64,000 nucleotides of DNA, from positions 1,302,001 through 1,366,000 of the forward strand of contig MU004183.1 of assembly GCA_010093605.1 (NCBI GenBank), read 5' to 3'. The position numbers and the translations under genes were made by a program. The notes under the pieces were generated by a model. The model was given only the letters and a program-made list of their open reading frames with translations. It was not told the origin of the DNA and made no database searches. Shown here one piece after another: positions 1-11,449 of this stretch (position 1 is the stretch's first letter; every line of letters begins with the position of its first letter). The stretch is from Lophium mytilinum (lineage: Eukaryota; Ascomycota; Dothideomycetes; Mytilinidiales; Mytilinidiaceae).

Positions 1-1835
1 GGTAGAGCACACACACTCTCACCGCAAAAAAAGCAAGAATTACCTTCCATTGCAAAGTCTCACCCTACACAACCATGGAGCATCTTGACAGAACCCTAAG
101 ACTAGTAACGGAGGTCAGTAGCAGAGCAGTCCACCCCGAAGTCAAGAAAAAGGCGGACCAAGCCCGCTAACCCCTCTCGATTCCCTCCCCAAAACCCCAC
201 CCAATCACAAGCCCCCCATTTCACCCCCAGCCAACCAACCAACCACCCACTGCACCCCAATCCCAATCCCACCTTCCCCTTCCCTCCAAACAATCCTCCC
301 AAATTCTCTAGCCTCCCACCGCAACCCACCCAATCCCCAAATTCCCTCACAGAAAAAACCCCGAAACCCCCGACTCCCGCCGATCGGTAACGGGCCCCGA
401 AACGTGAAACACGCCGCACCCAGCGCCCCCAGACCGCTAATCTCCCCCAAACCCACGCGCACACTCATCAGCAGCCACCATTTCTGACAAGCCAAGAAGG
501 CCCAAGAGTCCCCGCGGAACTTGGCCCTCGTACGGGTTTTCAGCTGAGGAGGATTAAAGTGATTTGCAAAACTTTCCTAAACCCCCCAAAACTCGTTAGG
601 AACCGTGTTTTCAAGATGCAGGTTCGAAACCCCCCGGTGAATCTATCGGGTGCAGATGGTGTCAGGACCCGAGTTTCTTCGCTCGTGCCGTCTTAGCTTC
701 GGTTTCTAGAAGCTACGAAGGAGGATCGGGGGTTTGAGAGGGGTGCGATCTAGACTGTGTAGTCTGCATAAGGCATCGCTAGTCTACCGAACTTTGGACG
801 AGAAAATTTCTGTGTCTGTGTGCCGAGGGAAAATCGAGACGCGGTGGGGTGTTTGACATGTTAGTTTTGAGTATCAATTCTGTAGGAGGCGCGATGGTAA
901 AGAAGCGATCGTGTCAGAATGGATGATTGGGAGTACTTCGTAGGCAAAGTCGCGCAGAAGAAAAGACTGGCTGATTAGGGATATCATGTAACGCTACTTG
1001 GCGGCTGTGAAGCGACGACAATGTTTATCCTTACTACGACTGGAGTACTCGAAACAGTCGGTTACGTGAGAGGACTGAGTGACGTAGAGAGTTTCGATGA
1101 ATTATCGCGAGGCAAGCACCACCAGCATCATATTCAGGGAAGCTTCTATTTTGAACTTTGCCGTCAATTACGAGCGACTATAAACCTATGTAAACAGAAA
1201 GGTATGCCCGCTTTTGCTTACACTGCTTGAGTCGAGTGTCCGAATAAAGACAACTAACTACAGTGATGCGACGAGGGTGATGGTGTGGGGTTGTGATGAT
1301 ACGGAGAGCCGGAATGAGAGAGCGGACGGACAGAACGTAGCAGTCCACTACAGACAGGATATGTCCGAGAAGAGAGATAGAGACAGAAGAAAATGAGTGA
1401 CAAAGACAGCTCCGTATAATCCCGCGCCCACATGAAGGATCCTCTTTAGCCCGATAACCCCATTCGCCTATAGACTATACAAACCGGATCAGTCATGAAG
1501 GAGAAAGTATCACTAAAACAAACATCTCGAAGCCAGCAAATCTATCCACGAAATATAGCTCTACAAAGGGGAGCAGAAGAGTATGGGGAGATTTGGCGAA
1601 CAGCTAGAAGCGTCCCGTAACTCTCGTCAAACATGACTGCACCCAAGATAACTCAAGGAAAAGATCCAATGCCAGGACATGATACAGGGGAGGTGGAGGA
1701 GAGGGACACGAGGATAGTGTCATCGATCGTTCGCGGGGATGAGTTGCAATCGTCGCTAGAATCCGGAGGAACAAAGGCGCTTCAGCAAGTGATAATGGCA
1801 GGACAGGAGAAAATCGTTATCGTCAAGTTGCCGCG
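1..1835. other. Gene-poor stretch, C-rich at its left part
   Basis: I see no gene I can support here. Positions 150-440 are strongly strand-asymmetric: the + strand is full of C runs and includes a short CCAA repeat near 230-250. This produces long but meaningless open frames on the - strand. The tract resembles the pyrimidine-rich leaders found before other genes in this window, so it may be a promoter or 5' leader, but no matching coding exon is visible. Short open frames near 1021-1396 and 1633-1839 have no recognisable features. The last bases run into the 3' end of the WSC gene. Confidence 0.4.
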
Positions 1836-2851
1836 CTAGTGTCCATCTGGATTTGTGACCTACAAGTGTGTTAGACAGGGTCCAGGTAACTAAGGTTGAA
1901 GGTGTGAACATACCTTCAATATCCGCCGCGAGTAGTCTTGGTTGTCCGCGATGCTGCCATCGCTCTGCCTCCTCATCATGACCTCGGGGTCGAGTCTTGA
2001 GTCGTTCATTGACGAATTGCTGGTATGAAGTTTGCTGGATCCAACGAAGTTGTTGACCGCTGCTTGGCGTCTGTATTCCTCTTCGACTTCGCGACGACGC
2101 TTGAACTTGAGGCCAATGACGACACCGGCAATGATGGCTGCTAGGGCGATAACACCGACAACGACGCCTGCGGCGATGGCGGCTTTGTTGGGACCACTAG
2201 AGCTCTTTTTCGCTGCGACGGAGGTTGTTGCTGCTGGTGCTTCAGACTGCGTGACAACCACAGTCGACGCGCCAAGCGTTACGGATTGCTTTGGTGGTGG
2301 TGCGGTCTTGCTTGCTGCGGCAGCCGAGCTCGACGATGAGGGTTCGAAGTTCGCGATTTTGTTGTGGTTGATACCTGTGAGCGAGATCATCCAATAACCG
2401 TTTCCGCCGCCTGTCACACGAGATTAGTACTGGGTGGAAACTCAACCGGGGTTGTTGACATACAGTTGTCCTTGTCATAGCCGTTGCAAGGCGTGTTGCA
2501 GAGGTCGTTGTCCACCTTGGTATCGGCAGGCGGGAGGAGGTCACCACAGAAGCAGTTGCTGCCATCAACCAAGCCCATAACCGCCTTGCCGAGACCGAGA
2601 CAAATGGGTTGACAGTTGCCTGCAGTTTGAAACGTCGCTGGGCCATGGTCTTCTAGGGGATCTCCTACGCTGAAGCATCCCTCGTATGTCATTGAGTTGC
2701 GGACTCCGGTGTAGGTTGGTGTTGCAATGGCCACGATGGTCGACGAGGCCGAGGCCGAGCTGGCGGACGCCAGCGACCATAATGAAGCCGCGACGGCCGC
2801 GGCCGTCATTATTGTTGAGACCATGATGGGGTGGGTTGTGGAGAGTGCCAA
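1836..2851 (-). CDS. WSC-domain cell-wall stress sensor-like membrane protein
   Basis: Three exons join in frame: 2851-2464, 2410-1914 and 1859-1836, giving 302 residues. Both introns (53 and 54 nt) start GTATGT. The first rejoins a Cys codon, giving the NCGGGNGYW end typical of the cysteine-rich WSC module. The order is: N-terminal signal peptide, WSC domain (about residues 45-135 with spaced cysteines), a Ser/Thr/Ala-rich stretch, one membrane helix (around AAIAAGVVVGVIALAAII), then a basic KFKRRR stop-transfer segment and a cytoplasmic tail ending SRRILKVTNPDGH. The tail is only complete if the tiny last exon is used. Such proteins sit in the plasma membrane and report wall stress to the Rho1/Pkc1 pathway (family knowledge). 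A second Met at 2824 gives a cleaner signal peptide and may be the true start. Confidence 0.85.
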
Positions 2852-4268
2852 CGGTGTTGGGCTTGAGGAGGGGTGAAGTAAGGGATGGTGTCGTCGTCGT
2901 CAGGTGCGTCCGCCTAGGTGGTTCGCGATGTGCTGAGTTGTGACGCCAGATACTTGAGGGCTAACCAAAGCAATGCGTGCGCATGAAATGGCGTCGTATG
3001 TCAAGTTTGGGACACTGACTGCGGTGGATCTCGATTGCTGTGGTATCGGTACCACGGTCGACTGTGGGTCGGCGTGGAGAAGAACGGGTCGGTAGGCTAT
3101 GACGGTGGGTGGTGAATGCAGAGTCGAACAGCACTTTGAGGCCGGGAAGAAGACTGCGTCCAGCTGAGGCACTCGCTCAACGAGTCCGTGATGGCAGTCT
3201 TCGAAACACGAAGGGTTGGAGTTGCGTTGGTGGCCAGTGGTTGACCCTGGAATGCTGGGTTTCGTGAGCAGCCCCTTATTCCTGAAGCAGTGCTGGTGGA
3301 ATGCAGGCCACGTCGGAGAACAACGAGTGTAGAGTTTCAACAGAACACAGCAACGAGTGTGGAGGCCGACAGATTCGAACGGCTTGGATGAAGTCGAGCA
3401 GTTAGTGGGATCCGGGCTTGGTGAGGAGATGAGGAGAACGACAGGAGTTGGAGGAGCGAGAGCAGGAAATGAAGGCCTGTGCTCGACTCGGTCAGCGCCA
3501 ACCCTCTCCACCCGCTGCAGCCACCACACCGGCCTCCAGCGACCCGCCCGATATTGACACCGGGGCCCTGAGCGCGCTATAGTGCAGCCATGATCCTGCT
3601 CGTGCGAACCAGATTGGCCTGCCACTGCCCTCGCGCGAGCTGTCGCGATAGTAGGGACGGTAGGGACTGCGTGAAGCTGCTGGACAGCCGGCTGGGATCG
3701 CCTGTCGACGACGAGCAAAAGGCACCACAGGCACCGCTCGATTTGCTTGCAGGCCCCGCTGATCGCGCTGTTTTGAGCCGTGGATCCCACGGTGCCTGGC
3801 GACGCGGCCAGGTCTGCTCGCGCCCAATTGGCCAATTGCCCGGCCTGTTTCACTCTGCTGCCGCCCTGTCCCGGGCTGACGCAGCCCTGGCAGAGGCCGA
3901 GCAAAACACTCTCACGTGTTGGGCTGCCTGTGGTGGCAGAATGGGCTGCGAGTCTGCGTGCGAGGCCTGCGATGTGTGCAAGGTTCCGTCTGACGCCAGC
4001 GTCAGGTACATATCAGATTCGTCTCGCTGAAGCTGCCGCTTTATTGATCCGCAACTCCTATTCTATTTTTGAGGATGTCTTCAACTTCGATGCTCACAGG
4101 TGGCCGACCGAGAGCCATTGACGTGCACGGAGATCAAATAGAGAGCTGCCACGGTGCATGAAGATCGAGTAGAGAACTTTGTGTTGATGTGTACAGACGG
4201 ATGCTACCTTTGTATACAAGGTCGTGGAAGAGATTGGAGTGTGTTCATAACGGGGGCCTGATGCAATA
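2852..4268. other. Intergenic region, probable WSC-gene promoter and leader
   Basis: Several long open frames lie on both strands (for example 2900-3904 on - and 3590-4030 on +), but all are rich in Cys, Arg and Ser with no domain, and they overlap one another. The GC-rich sequence explains them. The region most likely holds the promoter and long 5' leader of the WSC gene. Confidence 0.4.
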
Positions 4269-4297
4269 TCACGTGATTAGCGATTCGGGTCACGTGA
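4269..4297. promoter_or_regulatory. Paired TCACGTGA palindromes
   Basis: Two perfect 8-bp palindromes TCACGTGA lie at 4269-4276 and 4290-4297, 21 bp apart start to start (two helical turns), about 250 bp before the start of the gene at 4549. CACGTG is the E-box core bound by fungal bHLH factors of the Cbf1 type. The sites are directly visible; binding is inference. Confidence 0.5.
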
Positions 4298-4548
4298 TTT
4301 TGGAAAATAGAAAGAATACTAACTACCCGCGCATATCTCTGCATCCATGATCAATCATAAACCCAAGTACCCTGCTGTTCAGGAACCTGAGCGAAGCCGA
4401 GAGGCAAAAGTGGAGGAAAGTCGCAGTGTATGCGTAATGTCCATTTTAAGCGATTTCGTACGAAAAGTACGCGAGGCTGCTGCGTAACATTCCAGGTCTC
4501 AACCACAGCTCCGCAACTGCTCTGCAAGCTCATGAACGCCTCTACCTC

Positions 4549-6884
4549 ATGTCCCCGCCTGCCATTGCCTGTCGTCGCGCAGTGCACCGCATTCGGCCCC
4601 CTCCGGTCGACAATGTCTGGATCAGCGACGAGCTCCTCGCCGACGCCTACCACCGCTTCATTCACGCTTCCTTCTCGAGCCAGCGACGCCATGGCAGCAA
4701 TGTGCCGGGGCCATTGGAGGCTAGGAAAAGGGCCTCAAAGCGCCGCATGGGACTCGTGGCAACCGGAGGGGGGGCTGTAGCTCCCAATCCCGCCATGCTC
4801 TTTGGTCCTGTGTCGACTGGGGCTTCGTCGTGGAAATATCAGCCTCCTTCGAAAAGCCCCGGCCTGAAGGCGGGGAACTCTGGTGTGTGATGCAACCGCT
4901 TAGGGTCTTTAATCAAAGCTGTGGACTAACTCATACTCTCTCAGAGCTGCCAGTGTTGTCTCAATGGCTACTGGACCTCTCGACGCCTGCTCCCCTTCGA
5001 CTTCAACAACCAGACACTTTTGCGCAGCTTGAATCAGAGCCGATCCTGGTTGAGCAGTCGTTTGATGATCGCCTGCTATCTTTCAAGAGTCTAGTAACCA
5101 GCAGGACGGACCATAAAGTTATACGAAATCTGTTCCTGGAGTACTGCCCTTCTGGGGGCGAGTCCAAAAAATTCAGCCAGCTCGCATTCAAGCACCTAGT
5201 CGATATTGAGTGCCCGTTCGAGCAAATCCTCCTATTGCTACCCGATCCCTGCATAAATGCTGCCGGATCCGGCAATGTCGAGCGATTGCTCCGACTGTTG
5301 AATGCCACTCCAGTGCAATTGACGAATACCTCGATTACGGGACTAAAGCGACGCTACCAAGACTTTTTTTCGACTATATGTACACTCAACGCACCCGGAA
5401 GCCAACGAAATATGACTAACAAAGAGGTTCTAACCGCTGTGCACACACTCAAGTCTGCCAACCCCACGATTCTTGGGGACATCGAACGCGCTCGTCTTTA
5501 TAAAGACCTGTGGCAGTCCTGCTTTACTCGCGCGAGCATTGTCTCTCCAAAATCATTCGATGCTGAACTATTCCAGAAAATTACCAGGACCTTCCAGTGC
5601 CACTACGGATCGGTGCCCCTACTGTGGATGAAATCCAAGCAAGAGCCTCTAGTGGAGGACCTAGTAGGCTTACTCCGTTGGAATTTGAAAAAAGCAAATC
5701 GGAAAAGGAACAACGTGCTCTGCGCCTTTCACACCATCCCAGGAGCGCTTCTGTCGAGCCTCTTCAAGGCAGTCACTACGTCCGTTGCTCGCCAGCCCGA
5801 ACCCCACCAGCGAGCTTCAGAGCTCGATTCGTGGTTACACCTCGTAGACGCCTTCTCGAAATCTCACTTGCCTGAAGATGAAGGTCGGAAGATCATAGAA
5901 ATGGTCTACCAAGAGCTCGCCGCTCAGAAGGTAGGCCCAGTAAACGTCTTGAGTCATGTTGCCAAATTCAATCTCAAAAGAACAATCCACTCTTTGATTG
6001 CGGGCTGGGCCCCAGACGTAGAGCACCGGGCGAAACTCATGGAGTGTGCGAACAATTTTCTCAACTCACGAACCACATCGGATCGCAAACGTCTAGGTGG
6101 AGCTCTTGTCGAGCTCCTTGTAGAGATGGAAAGTCTAGAGGAACCCACTTCCGCCGCTGCGGATGAGTCCCTCGAGCTGGTATACCGCCAACCGGGCGGT
6201 GGAGCCAAGGCGGTGGTGGAGTTCCTCGCGGAGCTGGCTTTCCGAACGCGCACACAGTTGAACCCCCAGACTCTCTACCGAATTGTTCTCGAAACCATGT
6301 ATACCGACAGCGCTCACGCCTACAAGCTCTGCGAGATTGTCTCTGGACTCGAGTTGCGTTTTGACCCCAATTTTCCTGTCCATTACATCCTCGGTGGCCT
6401 CCGCTCCATGATGGATATGTCCCACATTGTGCTCAACGCCCGGCGTCGTGACCACCTTCCAACGCCATACCGTAATCAACCACTTGTGGATCTTTACCAG
6501 ATTCGCGTGGAGCTCATCCATCAAATTGCGTACCAGTACTCCATCGACGAAACCCGCACTCTTAAATCATCTGGCCGCGCCATCTACTACCTCTGGAAGT
6601 ATTTGAGAGTCCATAATCTTCCCATTGGACCGCTGATGACCAAGGCCCTTGTCAATGTGTTCGTCACACGCCCGTTGCTGGATCGCCGATGGGTTAGCGC
6701 ACGCCGATTTACCATCGTCCGGGACGCGGTCGCAAGGATCGAGGGCAAGGAGACGGCGGCAAAGCTGCACGAGACCTTCTGGCATTGGAGGGGAGAGCTT
6801 ATTCGCGATGCAAAGAGGCGGCATCTCCTGGCCGGAGGTGAGGCAAGGGCAAGCGTGGCGGTGGTGCGGAGGCTGGGGCTATGA
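4549..6884 (+). CDS. Conserved fungal protein, possibly mitochondrial, helical
   Basis: Two exons, 4549-4882 and 4945-6884, join in phase 1 through a 62-nt intron (GTGTGT...CTCTCAG) and give 757 residues. I do not recognise a named family. The N-terminus is rich in Arg and hydroxyl residues and nearly free of acids for about 25 residues, which would suit a mitochondrial presequence. The rest looks like a long run of amphipathic helices without low complexity, as in fungal PPR-like or organellar RNA-maintenance proteins; that comparison is a guess. The frame stays open upstream of 4549 back to about 4458, reading protein-like sequence (HERLYLM) but with no ATG, so an additional upstream exon is possible. 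The paired E-boxes at 4269-4297 lie in its promoter. Confidence 0.65.
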
Positions 6885-7530
6885 GCGAGCGGGGCCGTCT
6901 CTAGTTGTCGCATTGGAGAGTGTGCAGGCGTAAGGGCCCCTGTTGAGACAAAAGCAGATGGTAGATTATATGCCAATTCTGTTGTATATATCGGCAGCAT
7001 TTGCCGCAGTTACCCAAGATATTGGGTTGCACATTACAACATATACCAAGTGTGTCATACGCATAAATATCCTGCTAGGCGGTACAACATCTATTAGTAT
7101 AGATACGAGCATGGGACTCATTAACCGTTTACTAAACCCTTCCGATCCATCCACGTCTAAAACCATACTATGCGAGCTGTCCCGTTGGGAGTATAGATGG
7201 CAGATTAGAGACTCTCAGAATGTTTCAAAAATTCGAGACCGTGACCTGGTCCGGACACTTGCGAATTAGACTTCCGTTCAAGCACCAGGCTCCTCTCAAA
7301 TCACGTCCTGTGAGCTACGGCTTTGCGGGTGTCTCCAGCACATCGAAGGGCTTCAGGACCTTCTCAAAAAATTACGAGCGAATGTCTTTTCTCAAAGCCT
7401 GTGATTTAAACCTTAGTACCTGAAGTCTAGGAAAGGAAAGTCTAACCCAATCTATCTCTAAACCCCCAAACTGCTCTTCCAAGTCTATCCCACCCATCTA
7501 GACACCTATCTAAGATCCCGATTCTAGAGT
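6885..7530. other. Convergent 3' intergenic region
   Basis: This lies between the 3' ends of the + gene at 4549-6884 and the - gene at 7531-8666. The sequence is less GC-rich than its flanks and carries only short open frames (6943-7269, 7220-7423) that look random. It most likely holds 3' untranslated sequence of both genes. Confidence 0.4.
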
Positions 7531-8666
7531 TTAGTTCACACCAGCAAGTCCCCAGACGTGTATAGCCACAACCTTGCCGCCTTCCGTGAAGGTCCCATTC
7601 ACCGGCGCCATAACACCTCCACAAGTTGTGCCGTAGAGCGGACCGTCTGTCCTGCTTCTCCACGCAAGAGCCGTGATGCCTGCCAGCGCCGACGAGTTCT
7701 TAGACCCAATAACCGACTCTACCTTATTGTCCTTGCCGATCACAGTAACTGTGTTGGACGGATTGCCCGCGGCCCAGATCTTCCCAGCAAAATCGACAGC
7801 GAAGTCGTCGACGATAATGTTGGCGGCGAGTTGGTTGAAGCCGCTGTTTGTAGTGCCAGAGACGCGATTGATAGCCACGCTGGTCAGAGTCTGCTTGGCC
7901 GTGTTGGCGTAGTAGGTGTACCAGGTATTGGACTGCCCGTCGTAAACAACCTTCATGCCGTTGAGTCCGACTGGTAGCCCATCGGCGGGGAGCGGTTTCA
8001 TCGTATCGTCGCATAGGAAGCGGCTGTACGCTTTTGTGTTGACGTTGAGCTTCCAGATGCAGCCGGCGGTGCTGTCTGCGACCAGCATGTTGCCGAGGAT
8101 GTCGAGGTTGGTGATGTCGCTCAGGACGCCAGCTTCGGGGATGTCGGCGATCTTTTCCACGTGAACCTCGTTTTTCTTGGAGCTGAGGTCGACGAGCCAG
8201 ACGCTACTACTCGAGGGTGTGGCGGTGAACGTCGTAAGGGAGAAGTTGACGGCAGTGACGGCGTAGCGATCATGGTCACTGGCGTTGGCATTGACTGTTG
8301 CAACGCCCATGAGGCCAGTGGCGCCGGGGAAGCGGTAGATCAGACGAGCGCTGCCGCTCGGGTGGAGGGGGTTGCTGTTGAGGGGGTCGAAGACGGGCTC
8401 AATCTCCCACAGTTCTGGTACATCGAGACGCGTGACAAGGAGAGCGCCCTGTTCGCAGATCATTAGTATCACACTCTGAACTTGAGATCTTCCTTCAAGA
8501 CTTCTCTTACGTTTTGACGGACTGCGAGATTCTCTACCCATGCACCTTTAGGGAACTGATGTAGAGTGTTGATGGCCGGATTGAGAGAAGGCGGAGAACC
8601 AGAGACAGGCATGCCATGAGCAAAAGAGACGTAGAGCGCGCCGATGAGCGCATGAACGAGTTTCAT
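7531..8666 (-). CDS. Secreted six-bladed beta-propeller (SMP-30-like) protein
   Basis: Exons 8666-8511 and 8448-7531 join in phase 0 through a 62-nt intron (donor GTAAGA, branch ACTAAT, acceptor AACAG) to give 357 residues. An N-terminal signal peptide (MKLVHALIGALYVSFAHG) is followed by FPKGAWVENLAVRQN-GALLVTRLDVPELWEI, the first blade of the fungal SMP-30/gluconolactonase-like propeller family. Later blades show the repeating pattern of hydrophobic strands around GLMGVA, VLSDITNLDIL, KVVYDGQ and DDFAVDFAGKIWAAGNPSN. Several NxS/T sites fit secretion. Family members range from lactonases to proteins of unknown function; catalysis cannot be claimed here. Confidence 0.8.
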
Positions 8667-9106
8667 TATGTAGAAGGTAGGATTTGTAGATTATGAGTAG
8701 TAGGAGTGGAGGCGTATATGGATGATAGCAAAGAAGAGGAGGTCAGTGGTTAAGAAGCACGGAATAGAGTTGAGGTGATATTTATAAGATAGTGACGGCT
8801 TCCCGGGGCGGTTAGATTCGGGAAAAATGTGAGAATACCCCACAAGGAATAGATAGAGATGGTGGAAGTGAAGCGGTGGCTGATAAGGGATGGAAAATTT
8901 GACGAATGCTTTATCGTAAATTGGTATCAGAAGACTATATTCAGGAAGGGAATTCAGAGACAATGACTCGATAAAAAGGCAAACTGGAACTTCTGAGGGA
9001 AATGAGGTCCAATTTCACGTTTCATCAAAGAGTGAAGTATAATGAATGCCTCCTTGGCCCATAGTTGGTCAATACGGCCTCTGAAGTTGTACAGGTCGAT
9101 GCTCAT
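8667..9106. other. Promoter region of the propeller gene
   Basis: This is moderately AT-rich sequence between the start of the propeller gene and the 3' end of the esterase gene, both on the - strand. One open frame (8691-8963) has a composition like random AT-rich sequence and starts without ATG. I see nothing else. Confidence 0.35.
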
Positions 9107-10561
9107 TCATAGCATCGGAAGGGCTTTCCCTTCACGCTCCAGACCAGCCAATCTCCTCTTCTGCGCCGTTCTCATCATATCCAACGCATCCTGATCACTG
9201 ATATCAATCAGCTTTTCCACATCGACGTGCTTCTTCGCCAAGGTCTTTGCGGATATGAAGTATCCCTCCGTTTTGATGCTGCCGGGGATATGTACGACAC
9301 GTTTACAGAAGTCGGTATAATCAGCGAAGCACATCTTACTGCCCTCGAGACCCTCCAATACCATCGCAAAGCAGTGTGGCATTGCCTCAAAACGATCCCA
9401 AACGACCTTGACGCCCTGTCTCGCAAGCCGTTGCGCAAACACAGAACATTCGTCCGCTAGAGTCTCGTCACCTGAGACTACGAAGATGGGAGGGGATTTT
9501 TCCCACGACATTGCTGCCAGAGGAGAAACTAATGGATGACACAGTGCGCTGCCCTCGCAGAATATGTCTAGCCTTGGAGGATCGGTGGGCCAAACAGAGT
9601 CTGGAGGAAATGTGCTCTTCTCGGTGATACTGGGTGGCGGGAGATAATCATATTTGACGTTCCCCTCGATCGATGGCAGCGAGCGAGTAACGTCTAACCA
9701 GGGCGAGGTGAGTGCTACGCCAGCAGGCAGGGGAATCGTGCAGATCTTGTTGTTCCATGTGACAGCCGGTAGCTCACCAGAGGCGGAGCTCCGGTGCAGT
9801 TGAAGCAGAAACTGAAGTAGAGCTGTAGACAAATTCCCACCTGCGGAGTCGCCACCGAACACTATTTTCTCTGGCGGAACTGCAGAATGATAGGCGTCTT
9901 CTGGGGGGTATAGAAGATACATGTATGCGACTAGAGCATCTAGCAGTTGAGCCGGAAAGGCGGCTTGAGGTGCTAAACGGTACCGTACAGAGTATACTCG
10001 AGCGCCAGTCATCCTGGCAATCTTGGTAGTCACAGGACGATGTGTTGAGGGATCCATGAGGAAATATGCGCCACCGTGGAAATACAGCACAGTCAAGTCG
10101 CTTGTGACTTCTTTCATGAGATTCTCGTATTTCTGCTCCTCCGATATTGAAGGCTCGGGCGCGTCCTTTGCAACGTTTGCCCGGTATCCGGTCCACTCGG
10201 CTCCGACAGGAAGTAACGGCGGTTGCGTATATTCCTCATCGCCCTGTTTCATTTCGTCGATCGTCTTGAAGAGTAGTTGGCGTAAGTCGTCCTCAAGTGG
10301 TACGGGTGCAGTAACCCGGCTGATCCATATGTCTCCCTTGACTCCCGGATCTTTACACGATTGGTACTGTTGCTTGGATATGCTGGAAGGCTTCCCGGGG
10401 TTCGCTATCAACTGGCGGAGGATGTTGATAACAAGTTCTGTCTGTAGACTCCATTTCGAAGAAGTAGGAGACAACCATAACGAATGCAGCAGTGCGGTCT
10501 TGAAAATGAAGGGGATCTTAGGGATAAGGACCTTGAGCAGAGCAGATGGTGAAGAGTCCAT
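9107..10561 (-). CDS. Alpha/beta hydrolase of the HSL (hormone-sensitive lipase) type
   Basis: One uninterrupted exon of 484 residues from the ATG at 10561. The open frame extends to 10795 but that upstream part begins with GTG, so I use 10561 (MDSSPSALLK). The oxyanion-hole motif FHGGAYF lies near residue 165 and the nucleophile elbow GDSAGGN near residue 240. The acid is probably in VSGDETLADE, and the catalytic His in MPHCFAM near the C-terminus. This set defines alpha/beta-hydrolase fold 3 carboxylesterases. An N-terminal hydrophobic stretch (PKIPFIFKTALLHSLW) could associate with membranes. The substrate is unknown; a short-chain ester or lipid is the family norm. Confidence 0.85.
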   Translation of the reverse strand: MDSSPSALLKVLIPKIPFIFKTALLHSLWLSPTSSKWSLQTELVINILRQLIANPGKPSSISKQQYQSCKDPGVKGDIWISRVTAPVPLEDDLRQLLFKTIDEMKQGDEEYTQPPLLPVGAEWTGYRANVAKDAPEPSISEEQKYENLMKEVTSDLTVLYFHGGAYFLMDPSTHRPVTTKIARMTGARVYSVRYRLAPQAAFPAQLLDALVAYMYLLYPPEDAYHSAVPPEKIVFGGDSAGGNLSTALLQFLLQLHRSSASGELPAVTWNNKICTIPLPAGVALTSPWLDVTRSLPSIEGNVKYDYLPPPSITEKSTFPPDSVWPTDPPRLDIFCEGSALCHPLVSPLAAMSWEKSPPIFVVSGDETLADECSVFAQRLARQGVKVVWDRFEAMPHCFAMVLEGLEGSKMCFADYTDFCKRVVHIPGSIKTEGYFISAKTLAKKHVDVEKLIDISDQDALDMMRTAQKRRLAGLEREGKALPML

Positions 10562-10794
10562 GGGGGTAATGGGAATTCCACGAACGCGCAATTTAGGCCC
10601 TGTTGAGTGTGAAGTTGGAGGTGTTCTGATATCGTTTGGGGTGGCTTGGTGAACTTTTGGGAGTGTCAAAAGGATGGCTTTGCGGGTCTCTAGGGTATGT
10701 TGGAGGACTTCAGACGGTGGCAGGCTGGTGTCCACCCCATGGTGGGCGTCACTTCGCCTCGGTACTTTGCCTGGGCCAGTTTTAGCTGTCGCCA

Positions 10795-11310
10795 CCCTTT
10801 ACATCACGCCTCTAGAATCTTGCAATGGCGTGAAGTCCTCCCGGGTCCTATGTAACCCACCAGCGCCGCACCTTACACAGGTCCAATTTACACCGTCTAG
10901 ACCTTTACATTCTAATATCAAAAATCCGTATAGGCAGGAAGTACTTCAAGGTCCTATCTAACCCCCCAGCGCTACACCTCACGCAGGCCCAATTCACCCC
11001 GTCTGAACCTTTACATCACGTCTCTAAAATCTCGCAATGGCTTGAAGTCCTCCAAGGCCTTTTCTAACCCCCCAGCGCTGCACCTTATGTAGGTCCAATT
11101 CACACCGTTCAGACCTTTACATTACGTCCCTAGAATCTCACAATGGCTTAAAGTCCTCCAAGGCCTTATCCAACCCCCCAGCGCCGCCCTTTATACCACC
11201 TAATATACAACGTGCTTGGTACAGGCCACACATCTAGCTACCTAAGAGCACAGGTCCAATTCACGCTGTCCAAACCTTTACATCATGATCTCAAAATTTC
11301 GCATAGGCCA
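10795..11310. repeat. Tandem array of a ~106-bp unit, about five copies
   Basis: A degenerate unit recurs with a constant 106-bp step: the GCAATGGC-type landmark falls at 10822, 10928 (as GTATAGG), 11034 and 11140. A fifth copy at 11301 is displaced by about 55 extra bases. Each unit contains a CTTTACAT(C/T)A segment, the GAAGTCCTCCAAGGCC-like core, CCCCCCAGCGC and AGGTCCAATTCACACCGT. Copies differ by scattered substitutions, mostly transitions. No open frame follows the array. It sits just upstream of the esterase gene. Confidence 0.8.
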
Positions 11311-11449
11311 GGAGCGTCTAAATCACTATTCATGTGTGCAAAAGACAAGTTCATTATTCGTGATTCGTGACTCGTTACAAAAAGCTACTAAAGCAACCAG
11401 CCCGAGGCCCCCTTGGGGTGCTCTCTTTTTTCCCCAAAACGCCGCGCTA

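Noticed and set aside
102-495. Two long - strand open frames rich in Gly, Trp and Val
   Set aside because: They are the complement of a C-rich tract, begin at TTG or have Trp/Gly-heavy composition unlike real proteins, and overlap in two frames.
614-650. GGTTCGAAACC motif resembling a tRNA T-loop
   Set aside because: The flanking bases do not form a 5-bp stem and no A box or acceptor stem is found at the right distance.
2900-3904. 334-codon - strand open frame
   Set aside because: There is no domain and no splice link to the WSC gene, and its Cys/Arg/Ser-rich composition is typical of GC-rich non-coding sequence. Competing frames occur on both strands.
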